DNA from: Piscinibacter aquaticus | GTDB lineage: Bacteria > Pseudomonadota > Gammaproteobacteria > Burkholderiales > Burkholderiaceae_C | Reading direction: 5' to 3' | Assembly (NCBI GenBank): GCA_007994965.1 | Contig: VOPW01000001.1 | Span: 372,001-436,000, forward strand | DNA length: 64,000 nt | Shown: in pieces, positions 38,702 through 47,542 of the stretch | Position numbering within the stretch: position 1 is the stretch's first letter | How the letters are laid out: every line of letters begins with the position of its first letter | The notes under the pieces: model-generated | The model's database searches: none | Told to the model about the DNA's origin: nothing | Seen by the model: the letters and a program-made list of their open reading frames with translations, nothing else | Translations under genes and position numbers: made by a program

Positions 38702-39516
38702 TCAGTTGATCGCCGCCACCAGCATCGCCTGCAGCGTGGCACGGCGGTAGTCGCGGCGCTCGACGTCGAGCGCGCCCGCACCGCGTTGCGACAGCGGCCA
38801 CGGCGGGTCGTTGGCGGCATGCACCGTGAGGTCGCTGTCCTCGCCGGCTTGTGCGGCGGTCTCGAACAGATGCAGCCGCTCGCCGCGCGCCACGGCGCCG
38901 GCCTTGAGGGCCTCCCACAGTTCCGGCGGCGGCCAGCGGTCGCGGGGCGAGGCCACGCGCAGTTCGATGCCGGTAGCGGCCGCGGCGCGCAGCAGCGCGG
39001 CCCCGCACGCGCTGGAGGGGTCACCCACGAAGCGCACGCTCAGCCGGTCGAGGGTCTTGCCGCTGTGATCCTGCATGGCCAGCAATTCGGCGAGCACGCG
39101 CGTCGGGTGGCGCGCGTGGCCCAGGCCGTTGAACACCGGCACGCCGGTCTCGCGCGCCACGTCGGCCACCAGCGCCGGCGGCATCGCTTCGCAGTCGATC
39201 GCGTCGTACAGGCGGCCGAGCATGCGCAGCGTGGCGGCATCGGCTCCGGCGGGCGTGATGCGGGCATCGACCGGGCGCAGGTGCGACACCTGGGCGCCCA
39301 GCCCGACGGCAGCGCTGTGCAGTCCATCGGCCGCAGCATCCGGCGGCGCCTCGTGCAACAAGGCGAGGTTGCGGCCGCGCAGCGGGTGCCGGATTGCCCG
39401 TTCGCGCCCGCCAGGCGCAGCCGTCGTGCAGCATCCAGCACGTCGCGGATCTCGGCGGGCGACAGGCTGTCCACCGACCAGAGGTTGCGATGGCGGATGT
39501 TCGGTCGCGCGTACAT
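38702..39516 (-). CDS. Degenerate ornithine/aspartate carbamoyltransferase homologue (one frameshift)
   Basis: ATG 39516 ([19 protein letters not shown]). Overall fold follows carbamoyltransferases: [17 protein letters not shown], then after a break near 39395 [39 protein letters not shown] and [14 protein letters not shown]. The carbamoyl-phosphate motif S-T-R-T-R is replaced by PPDAAA, and the H-C-L-P of ornithine enzymes is not present near the C-terminus ([11 protein letters not shown]). About 272 residues, shorter than the usual 300-310. It may have lost catalysis or bind another ligand. It starts 39 bases from a perfect FNR box shared with the divergent regulator gene. Confidence 0.6.
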
Positions 39517-39555
39517 GATCAGGGTGACACCCTACCCAGCGCCGACCGCAGGACC

Positions 39556-39569
39556 TTGATCCCCATCAA
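39556..39569. promoter_or_regulatory. Perfect FNR-type box
   Basis: TTGATCCCCATCAA matches the FNR/ANR consensus TTGAT-N4-ATCAA at all ten positions. It lies in the divergent gap, 39 bases from the carbamoyltransferase-like start and 132 bases from the FNR-like regulator start, placing it near the -35 to -41 zone of the minus-strand promoter. Confidence 0.8.
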
Positions 39570-39684
39570 AAGTGAGAGGGTCGGTCCCGTCATTACCCGC
39601 CTGCGACAAACGGTTTACCCAGCGTTACCGAACGCGAAGCGCCGTTCTCAGTTTGTTTTCGGTCAAGCACGAGACTTCTCCTCA

Positions 39685-39698
39685 TTGATCAGGAGCAA
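39685..39698. promoter_or_regulatory. Second FNR-like site overlapping the regulator's ribosome-binding site
   Basis: TTGATCAGGAGCAA matches the FNR consensus at nine of ten positions and ends three bases before the ATG at 39702. It contains the AGGAG Shine-Dalgarno sequence, so part of the match may be coincidental. If real, binding would block expression of the regulator. Confidence 0.35.
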
Positions 39699-39701
39699 GC
39701 C

Positions 39702-40452
39702 ATGACCGCCAGCATCGACCGCACCACTCAGTCCCGCAGCCAGCACATCGCCGCCTGCCTCGAACTCCTGCGCGACTCGCTGCCGATCCAGCGCCGCGTC
39801 GTGCATGCCGGCGACGTGCTCTACCAGGCCGGCGAGCGCTTCACTTCGCTGCACGTGCTGAATTCGGGCATGGTCAAGATCGTCAACCTGTCGCCCGATG
39901 GCCGCGAGCAGGTGGTTGGTCTTCACTTTCGTGGCGACTGGCTCGGGTTCGACGGCATCGCCACCGAACACTACGGCTGCGATGCCATCGCGATGGACAC
40001 CGGCGAGGTCTGGTCGTTCCGCTACGACGCGCTGCTGGAGGCCTGCTCGACCAAGCCGGTGCTGCTGCAGGTGTTGCACGAGGCGATGAGCCGCGAGATC
40101 GGCCGCGACCGCGATTCGATGATGTCGTTGTGCACGCTGCCGGCCGATGCCCGCGTCGCCGACTTCCTGCGCAACTGGGCCGAGGCCCTGGCCGAGCGCG
40201 GCCTGCGCACCGACCAGATCACGCTGCGCATGACGCGCGCCGAGATCGGCAACTACCTGGGCATGACGCTGGAGACCGTCAGCCGCGCGCTGTCGCGCTT
40301 TGGCGCGCACCGAGGTGATCCGCTTCGCCGAAAAGGGCCGCCGCGAGATCCAGATCCCGAAGGTCGAGGCGCTGGAGCGCTTCATCCAGTCGTGCGTGGC
40401 GCCGGCCGGAGCTGCGCAGGGCGCGGCCAGCGCCGTGGCGATGATGCACTGA
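39702..40452 (+). CDS. Crp/Fnr-family regulator lacking the iron-sulfur cysteines (one frameshift)
   Basis: ATG 39702. N-terminal cyclic-nucleotide-binding-type beta-roll (GDVLYQAGERFTSLHVLNSGMVKIV; GREQVVGLHFRGDWLGFD), dimer helix and C-terminal helix-turn-helix. The recognition helix E-T-V-S-R carries the Glu/Ser/Arg triad of FNR, predicting binding to TTGAT half-sites. FNR's N-terminal cysteine cluster is absent: only Cys19 is near the N-terminus and the residue equivalent to Cys122 is Trp. Break near 40307, then TEVIRFAEKGRREIQIPKVEAL to TGA 40450-40452. About 250 residues. Two candidate sites lie in its own upstream region, so autoregulation is likely. DNR/NNR-type regulators share this build. 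Confidence 0.85.
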
Positions 40453-40468
40453 GCCGCGGTCGGCGCAT

Positions 40469-42534
40469 TCAACCCGGCCGCGCGCCCGCCAGTGCGCGGG
40501 CCATGGCGCGCCCGAGCTCCGCGCGGGTGTAGGGCTTGCGCAGCAGATGCCAGCCCGGCGGTGCATCGAGCAGCGCGCTGGCATAGCCGCTCATCAGCAG
40601 AACAGGCAGTTGCGGCAGGCGTGCGCGCGCCTGCTCGGCCAGTTCGGTGCCCCGCATGCCCGGACCGAGCGCGATGTCGGTCAGCAGCATGCCCACGGCG
40701 GCCCCGGCCGCAGCTCCAGCAGCGCCTGCTCTGCGCTGGCACAGGCGGTGACGGTACAGCCCAGCGCGATCAGGAAGCGCTGCGCGACGCTGCGCACTTC
40801 GGCATCGTCCTCGACCAGCAGCACGTGCAGGCCAACCGGCAGCGCCGCGGGCGCTTCGATCTCGATGTCGATGTTCGCCGCTTCCGGCTCGCTGGGCAGG
40901 AACAGCGTGATGGTCGTGCCCTTGCCTGGCGCGCTGTCCAGACCGACCGCGCCCTTGGACTGCTTGGCGAATCCGTAGACGGTGGCGGCCCAGCCCGGTG
41001 CCGCGGCCGGCATCCTTGGTGGTGAAGAAGGGCTCGAAGGCGCGCTCGCGCACCTCCTCGGGCATGCCGCAGCCGGTGTCGCCGACGGCGATGGCGACGT
41101 ACGAGGTGCCTTCGGCCTCGGCGAGTTCGGCCGGCAGGTCGGGTGAGCGCGCGGGCACTTCGCGGCAGGCAAACCACAGCAGGCCGCCTTCGGGCATGGC
41201 GTCGCGCGCGTTGATCGCGATGTTCAGCAGCGCCGATTCGAGCTGTCCGGCATCGGCCAGCACCGGCGGGCAATCCGCCGGTGCATCGACCTCGATGCGG
41301 ATGCGCTGGTCGAGCGTACGGCGCAGCATGTCGGCCAGCGAGCGCAGCAGCATCCCGGTGTCCAGCGCGGTCGGCTTGAGCACCGGCGGCGCGAGAAGGC
41401 CAGCAGCTTGCTCGTCAGTTCGGCCCCGCGGCGGCTGGCGCGAGCCGCCGCGCCCACCAGCTGTTGCGCGAACGGATCACCGACCATCGACGGCAGCTCC
41501 TCGAGCACCTGCAGGTTGCCCGAGATCACCGTCAGCAGGTTGTTGAAATCGTGCGCGATGCCGCCGGTCAGCTGGCCGACGCTTTCCAGCCGTTGCGAGT
41601 GGTTGAGCTGTTCCTCCGTCTGTGCCCGCTGCAGGCTGGTGGCCAGCAGGCTGGCCAGTGAATCGAGGAAGCGCAGTTCGTCGTCGGCGAAGCGGGCCGG
41701 CGTGCGGTCGCGCACCGCGATCGCGCCGACGATCCGGCCGCGGTCGTGCAGCGGAACGGCCAGTGCGCTGGCATCGCCGGCCTGCAGCCAGCCGCAGGCA
41801 CGGCGAAGCGGGTCTCGCGGCGCAGATCGTCGCTGCGCACCGGCATGCCTTGCGCGAGCACGAAGCCGGGCAGCGTGTCGGCGCGGTTGGGCACGTTGTC
41901 CCCGAGTCCCTCGCCGACCGAGGGGCCGACGCAGGCCGCCACGCGGAAATCGAGCCGGTTGGCCTGCAGCAGGAAGACCGTGGCCGAGGTGGCGCCGAGC
42001 CCTCGATGGCCACGCACGGCACCTGTTCGATCAGCGACAGCGGGTCGCGCGCATCGACCGCCAGCGGCCGAACTGCGCCACCTGCTCGGCATAGTGCGCG
42101 CGCTGCAGCGCCCGGCGCACGCGCGGATAGGCGCCGATGCTGCGGATCGCCGCCACCACGTAGGGCAGGCCGAGCTCCTGAAGCGGGCTCAGCGCGATCT
42201 CGACCATCACCTCGCTGCCATCGCGGCGGCGCGCGACCAGTCCATCTGCGTGCTCCATCGGCCGCGGCCGCGGCGACTTCGCATAGGCCTCGCGGAAGCC
42301 GGCGTGGCGCGGGCGGATCGCATCGGGCACCAGCGCCTCGACGGAGAGGCCGACCAGATCGTCGACGCGGTAGTCGAGCAGCTGTGCCGCCATCTCGTTG
42401 GCCAGCACGATGCGGCCCTCGGCATCGGCGACGATCAGTCCGTCGGGGTAGGCGGCGAACAGCGATCGGAAGACGCTGCGCTCGTCGAGACCGGCCGGCA
42501 GCGATTGGCTGATCGGCGGCGGCGCCGGCGTCAT
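40469..42534 (-). CDS. Hybrid sensor kinase, PAS-GAF-HisKA-ATPase-receiver (several frame breaks)
   Basis: ATG 42534 overlaps the stop of the upstream response regulator gene (ATGA). No membrane helix is evident, so the protein is cytoplasmic. PAS domain: LFAAYPDGLIVADAEGRIVLAN... LVGLSVEALVP. GAF-like domain: ATVFLLQANRLDFRVAACVG... VPLHDRGRIVGAIAVRD. HisKA: LTGGIAHDFNNLLTVISGN with the phospho-accepting His. ATPase: ALLNIAINARDAMPEGG (N box), VGDTGCGMPEEV, FTTKDAGRGTGLG. The C-terminal receiver has LLVEDDAEVRSVA and LLTDIALGPGMRG. At least six breaks (near 42060, 42000, 41800, 41395, 41010, 40700). About 690 residues. The signal is unknown. Confidence 0.85.
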
Positions 42535-43278
42535 TCGGCCACCACCTGCGGCACGAGGATGTAGCCGGCGCCGCGCACCGACTTGATGATCTGCGGGTCT
42601 TCCGGGTCGACCTCGAGCTTGCGGCGCAGCCGGCCCACCTGCACATCGATCGTGCGGTCGAACGGGCCGGCACTGCGGCCGCGGGTCTGCTCGGAGCAGG
42701 TAGTCGCGCGAGAGCACGCGACCGGGTGCCCGCGCGAAGGCGCTGAGCAGGTCGAATTCGCCGGTGGTCAGCGGCATGTCGCGGCCCTGCTCGTCGCTCA
42801 GGCGGCGTGCCGCGGTGTCGAGCAGCCACTGCGCGAAGCGCAGCTTCGAGCGCTCACCGGCGGCGGCGGGCGCCGGCGCCGCCAGCGGCGCGGGGCGGCT
42901 CGGCGCCGGTTCGAGGCGCCGCAGCACGGCCTTGATGCGCGCCACCAGTTCGCGCAGGTCGAAGGGCTTGGTGACGTAGTCGTCGGCACCGACCTCGAGG
43001 CCGACCACCTTGTCGATCGCATCGCCGCGGCCGGTGACGATGACCAGCCCGCAGTGCCAGTGCTCGCGCAGCTGTCGCGCGATCGCGAAGCCGTCTTCGC
43101 CGGGCAGGCCGAGATCGAGCAGCACGAGGGCAGGCGCGTCACGGCTCATCAGATCCATCAGTGCGCTGCCGGTGTGCAGCGTGCTGACGCGGAATCCCTG
43201 GCTCTGCAGGTAGTGGCCCAGCAGGCTCGTGATGTCGACTTCGTCGTCGAGCACCGCAAGATGGGTCGGAGTGGTCAC
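42531..43278 (-). CDS. OmpR-family response regulator (one frame error)
   Basis: GTG at 43278. Receiver: LAVLDDEVDITSLLGHYL (acidic pocket), LVLLDLGLPGEDG (phosphorylation Asp near 53), IVTGRGDAIDKV, DDYVTKPFDLRELVARI. The winged-helix output domain shows LTTGEFDLLSAFARAPGRVLSRDYLL; an extra C near 42700 disrupts the frame, and its removal gives LLEQTRGRSAGPFDRTIDVQVGRLRRKLE and the wing KSVRGAGYILVPQVVAE. About 249 residues. Encoded immediately before the hybrid kinase, with a four-base overlap, so it is its likely output partner. Target genes unknown. Confidence 0.9.
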
Positions 43279-43445
43279 GGATGACGGTCAAGGCAAGCGG
43301 CGATGGGCGACATTAGACACCGCCTTGGCTTGCGTCAATCGAAGGCCCGCGTCCGGTCTGCCACGGGTTGACGCACGGGCCGACTTGCCCTCATCCAGCT
43401 GCCACCCTGCGCCATAATCCCGAGGTCAGTATGAGAGGAGTCGGC

Positions 43446-44187
43446 GTGAGCACCGCCCAGGGAAACCGGGATTACAGGCAGCCGCCGCAGCACAAGAGCA
43501 TGCATGCCCGGATCGTGCGCGATCTGGGTACCCGCATCCCTCCGGCGAGTTCGCGCCCGGTGATCGCCTCCCCGGTGAAGCCGAGTTGCTGGCCCAGTAC
43601 GACATCAGCCGCCCGGTGCTGCGCGAGGCCGTCAGGGTGCTCGTCGCGAAGGGGCTGGTGCAATCGCGCCAGCGCGCGGCGCCACGGTGCGCCCGCGCAG
43701 CGACTGGCACCTGCTCGACCCCGACGTTCTTTACTGGTTCATCCAGACCCAGCCGCAACCGGCCTTCGTCGAGACGTTGATGACCGCACGGCGCATCTTC
43801 GAGCCGGCAGTCGCGGCGCTGGCCGCGAAGGTGGCCAGCGACGAGTCGCTGCACCGCGTGGCGGAAGCCTATGCGGGCATGGAGGCGGCGCGCTCGCCCG
43901 AGGAACTGCTCGAGCCCGATCTCGCCTTCCACCGGCGCATCGCCGAGGCCACCGACAACGCGCTGCTCGCCTACATCGGCAACATGCTCGCTGGCGCTGC
44001 GCGAGTCCATCAAGCTCAGCAGCAAGCACCCGAATACGCATGCGCTCCGCTGCCGCGCCACAAGGCGATCCTGACGGCGATGCTCAACCGCGACCCGCTC
44101 GCCGCGCAGCAGGCCGCGCTGGTGCAGCTCAACGAGACCAAGGACGACATCAGCGCCGTGCTCGAGGCCCGGCCGCAGGTGTTCTAG
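43446..44187 (+). CDS. FadR-type GntR transcription regulator (frame breaks)
   Basis: Start at GTG 43446, chosen because AGGAG lies at 43436-43440, five bases upstream; ATG 43431 is an alternative. Winged helix: HARIVRDLGTRI, FAPGDRLPGEAELLAQYDISRPVLREAVRVLVAKGLV. FCD effector domain: VETLMTARRIFEPAVAALAAKVA, PDLAFHRRIAEATDN (metal-binding Asp/His pattern) and LPRHKAILTAMLNRDP. Breaks near 43545, 43680, 44000 and 44040. About 248 residues. It lies next to the sugar-oxidation operon and most likely senses an aldonate or related acid and controls the divergent promoters around 49300; this is context-based. Confidence 0.8.
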
Positions 44188-44204
44188 GGCGGCCTACGCC
44201 CTAG
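44184..44204. terminator. Inverted repeat carrying the stop codons of two convergent genes
   Basis: CTAGGGCG (44184-44191) and CGCCCTAG (44197-44204) form a perfect eight-base stem with a GCCTA loop. The left arm contains the TAG stop of the FadR-type regulator and the right arm the TAG stop of the lactonase on the other strand. There is no T run, but the position suits a shared end structure. Confidence 0.4.
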
Positions 44205-45090
44205 GGCGCCACGCCGAAGCGCCCGGGGTTCAGGCCCGGTTCGCCGAGCCGAGCCTCGAACAGTCCGCCGGCCAGCGGCTCGGCGGCGAGTTGCTCGGCG
44301 CTGAGTTCCCAGCGCGCGCTGGTGATGAACAGCGAGCGCAGGTCGGCACCGCCGAAGACGCAGTTGGTGATGTGGCGGGTTGGCAATGTGATGCGGCCGA
44401 GCTCGGTGCCGCTGTCCGGATCGTGGCAGCTGACGCAGCTGCCGCCCCAGTGCGCGATCCACAGGCGGCCCTGCGCGTCGGTGGTCATGCCGTCGGGATA
44501 ACTGTCGCCCGGCGCGAAGCGCAGCCACTCGCGGCCCTCGGTGGTCCGCCCCGGCAGGGATCGAACTCGAACACGTTCACCCGGCCGCGCACCGTGTCGT
44601 TGACATACATGCGCCGACCATCGAGCGACCAAAGGTCGGCCCATTGGTCACGGCATAGCCCAGGGCCAGACGGGCTGACAGCGGCCGTCGGCCGTGAAGC
44701 CGTACAGCGCGCCGGTGCGTTCGCGGCAGTGGAAGTCCATCGAGCTGCCCCAGAAGCGCCCGGAGCGGTCGCACTTGCCGTCGTTGAAACGGTTCCCCGC
44801 GGGCTCTTCCGGCGGGCGCTGCAGATAGCGTGGCGCGCGCCGGGCGTGCGCGGGTCGAACTCGGCCAGACCGCGGCGGAGCGTGATCACCAGCCCGGCGC
44901 CATCGGCGCGTTCGGCCACGGCGCTGATCTCCTCGTCGAACTGCCATTGCTCGCGGCTGCCCGATCGGGGCACGTAGCGGAACAGACGGCGCTCGAGGAT
45001 GTCGACCCACCACAGCGATTGCGTGGAGGGTGACCAGCACAGGCCTTCGCCGAGCGTGGCGGAGGCGTCCCAGATGCAAAGTCGGCTCAC
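44201..45090 (-). CDS. SMP-30/gluconolactonase-family sugar lactonase (frame breaks)
   Basis: The family start reads S-R-L-C-I-W-D-A-S-A-T-L-G-E-G-L-C-W at GTG 45090; an ATG at 45121 in another frame would be the start if a base is missing between them. Six-bladed propeller elements: WVDILERRLFRYV, FDEEISAVAERADGAGLVITL, NRFNDGKCDRSGRFWGSSMDFHCRERTGALYG, MYVNDTVRGRVNVFEFDP, SYPDGMTTDAQGRLWIAHWGG. The metal-binding Glu, Asn and Asp positions are all present. Breaks near 44815, 44665-44640 and 44550. About 297 residues. It should open the aldonolactone made by the SDR enzyme at 49389. Last gene of the minus-strand operon. Confidence 0.85.
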
Positions 45091-45140
45091 CGAGGGGGAT
45101 CGGTGCGGTGGTCGGCAGCATGGCGGGTGGGGGTGGAGTG

Positions 45141-46579
45141 TCAGGGCTGAATGTAGGACGTCTTCACGGTCGTATAGAACTCTGCGGCGTAACGGCCCTG
45201 CTCGCGCGGGCCGTGGCTGCTGGCCTTGCGGCCGCCGAAGGGCACGTGGTAGTCGACGCCGGCCGTGGGCAGGTTGACCATCACCATGCCGGCCTGGGCA
45301 TGGCGCTTGAAGTGCGCGGCGTGTTTCAGCGACGTGGTGGCGATGCCGCTGGACAGGCCGAAGGGCGTGTCGTTGGCCAGCGCCAGCGCCTCGTCGTAGC
45401 GCGCACGCTGCACGCTGACCACCGGGCCGAAGATCTCCTCGCGGTTGATGCGCATCTGCGGCGTCGTGTCGGTGAACAGCGCGGGCTGCAGGTAGTGGCC
45501 CGGCGCGCCGGCGCTGTTGCGCGCCATCGCCTCGCCGCCGGCGACGAGTAACCGCGCCTTCGCGGCGGCCGATGTCGATGTACTCCAGGTCCTGCGCGAG
45601 CTGGCGCTCGTCGACCACGGGGCCGATGTCGGTGCCCGGCCTGCGTGCATCGTCGATCTTCAGCGTGCGCATGCGCTCGACCATGGCAGCCACGAATCGA
45701 TCGTGGATGCCCTCGGTGACGATCACCCGCGACGAAGCCGTGCAGCGCTGCCCGGTGGAGAAGAAGCCGCTGTTGATGGCGCAGCTCACTGCGGTGCCGA
45801 GGTCGGCATCGTCGAGCACGACGAACGGGTTCTTGCCACCCATCTCGAGCTGGAACTTCGCCAGCCGCGCCGCGCAGGCGGCGGCCACGCGCCGGCCGGT
45901 GGCCACCGAGCCGGTGAAGCTGATCGCATCGACGCCTTCGTCGTCGAGCAGCGTGGCACCCACCTCGCTGCCGCGGCCCATCTTTTGAGTTGAGCACGCC
46001 GGCCGGCAGGCCCGCGCGGTGCAGGATGTCGGCCAGCGCCCACGCGGAGCCGGGCACCAGCTCGGCCGGCTTGAGCACCGCGCAGTTGCCGTAGGCCAGC
46101 GCCGGCGCGAGCTTCCAGGCCGGAATCGCGATCGGAAAGTTCCACGGCGTGATCAGGCCGACCACGCCGAGCGCCTCGCGCTGCACCTCGACCGAGACCC
46201 CCGGCCGCACCGAGGCGACGAGGTCGCCGTTGATGCGCAGCGCCTCGCCGGCGAAGAACTTGAAGATGTTGCCGGCGCGCACGACCTCGCCGGTCGCCTC
46301 GGGCAGCGTCTTGCCTTCCTCGCGGGCGAGCAGGTCGCCGAGTTCGGCGCGCCGCGCGAGGATCTCGCTGCCGGCGGCATCGAGGATGTCGAAGCGCTGC
46401 TGCGGCGTCGACTGGCTCCACGCCGGGAAGGCGGCGCGCGCAGCGCGGATCGCCTCGAGCGTCTGTGCCGCATCGGCTTGCGCGTACTCGCCGATCACGT
46501 CGCGCGTGTCCGACGGGTTGATGTTGCGGCTGGCGCGTGCGCCGTCGACCCACTGGCCGCCGATCAGGTTCTTGTGCAT
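45141..46579 (-). CDS. Aldehyde dehydrogenase, 2-oxoglutarate semialdehyde dehydrogenase type (frame breaks)
   Basis: ATG 46579 (MHKNLIGGQWVDGARASRNINPSDT). NAD-binding: LITPWNFPIAIPAWKLAPAL and SFTGSVATGRRVA; catalytic Glu in KFQLEMGGKNPFVV and catalytic Cys in STGQRCTASSRVIV; C-terminal VPFGGRKASSHGPREQG. One break near 45983 is an extra A (AAAA for AAA), restoring LNSKMGRGSEVGATLL; another lies near 45555. About 480 residues. It oxidises 2-oxoglutarate semialdehyde to 2-oxoglutarate, the last step of the route encoded here. It follows the keto-deoxy-sugar dehydratase by 19 bases. Confidence 0.9.
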
Positions 46580-46598
46580 GGTCTGGTGTCCTCTCCGG

Positions 46599-47538
46599 TC
46601 AGCGAGCGCCGGGCCAGCGCAGCACCAGCGGATCGAGCCGGCGCGCCGTTTCGATCAGGCCGCGGCGTGTGTCCGGATGCACCGGCATCAGGGGCAAACG
46701 CGGCGCCTCGCAGGCAATCACGCCGCCCTCGTGCATCAGGATCTTCGCCGCCTGCAGCCCGCACTGGCGGTTCTCGTAGTTGATCAGGGGCAGCCAGCGG
46801 GTGTACTCGGCCACCGCCTCCTCGCGGCGCCCGGCCGCGTAGGCATCGACGATGCGCCGGATGCCGTCCGGGAAGCCGCCGCCGGTCATCGAGCCGGTGG
46901 CGCCGGCGTCGAGCTCGGGCAGCAGCGTGATCGCCTCCTCGCCGCCCCACGGGCCTTCGATGGCGTCGCCGCCCAGGCGCAGCAGCTCGCGCAGCTTGGA
47001 AGCGGCGCCGGCGGTCTCGATCTTGAAGTACGACACGCGTTCGATGTCGCGCGCCATGCGGGCCAGCAGCGAGGCCGGCAGCGGCGTGCCGCTGACCGGC
47101 GCGTCCTGGATCATGATCGGGATCGCCAGCGCATCCGACAGCCGCGCGAAGAAGTCGACGATCGCCTCTTCGCTCGCGCGCACGGTGGCGCCGTGGTACG
47201 GCGGCATCACCATCACCATCGAGGCGCCCTGCGCCTGCGCGCGCAGGCTGCGCTCGATGCAGATGCGCGGGCTGAAGTGCGAGGTGGTCACGATCACCGG
47301 CACGCGGCCGGCCACGTGCTCCAGCTGCGTGCGGGTGAGCAGTTCGCGCTCGTCGTCGGACAGCGAGAACTGCTCCGAGAAGTTGGCCAGGATGCACAGC
47401 CCCCTGCGAGCCGGCATCGATCATGAAGTCGATGCAGCGCTTCTGGCTGGGCAGGTCGAGCGCGCCCTGCGCGTCGAAGGTGGTGGGCACGACGGGGAAG
47501 ACGCCCCGGTACGGTCTGCGGTTCGAGGTGGTGGCCAT
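46599..47538 (-). CDS. 2-keto-3-deoxy-arabonate dehydratase (DapA family; one frame error)
   Basis: ATG 47538 (MATTSNRRPYRGVFPVVPTTF). An extra G in the run at 47400-47404 breaks the frame; removing it gives DAGSQGLCILANFSEQFSLSDDE, characteristic of 2-keto-3-deoxy-L-arabonate dehydratase rather than DapA. Schiff-base lysine in VSYFKIETAGAASK (near residue 170); GATGSMTGGGFPDG is the usual glycine-rich turn. About 313 residues. It dehydrates and deaminates nothing: it removes water from 2-keto-3-deoxypentonate to give 2-oxoglutarate semialdehyde, the substrate of the next enzyme. It starts four bases after the end of the aldonate dehydratase gene. Confidence 0.85.
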
Positions 47539-47542
47539 GGTG

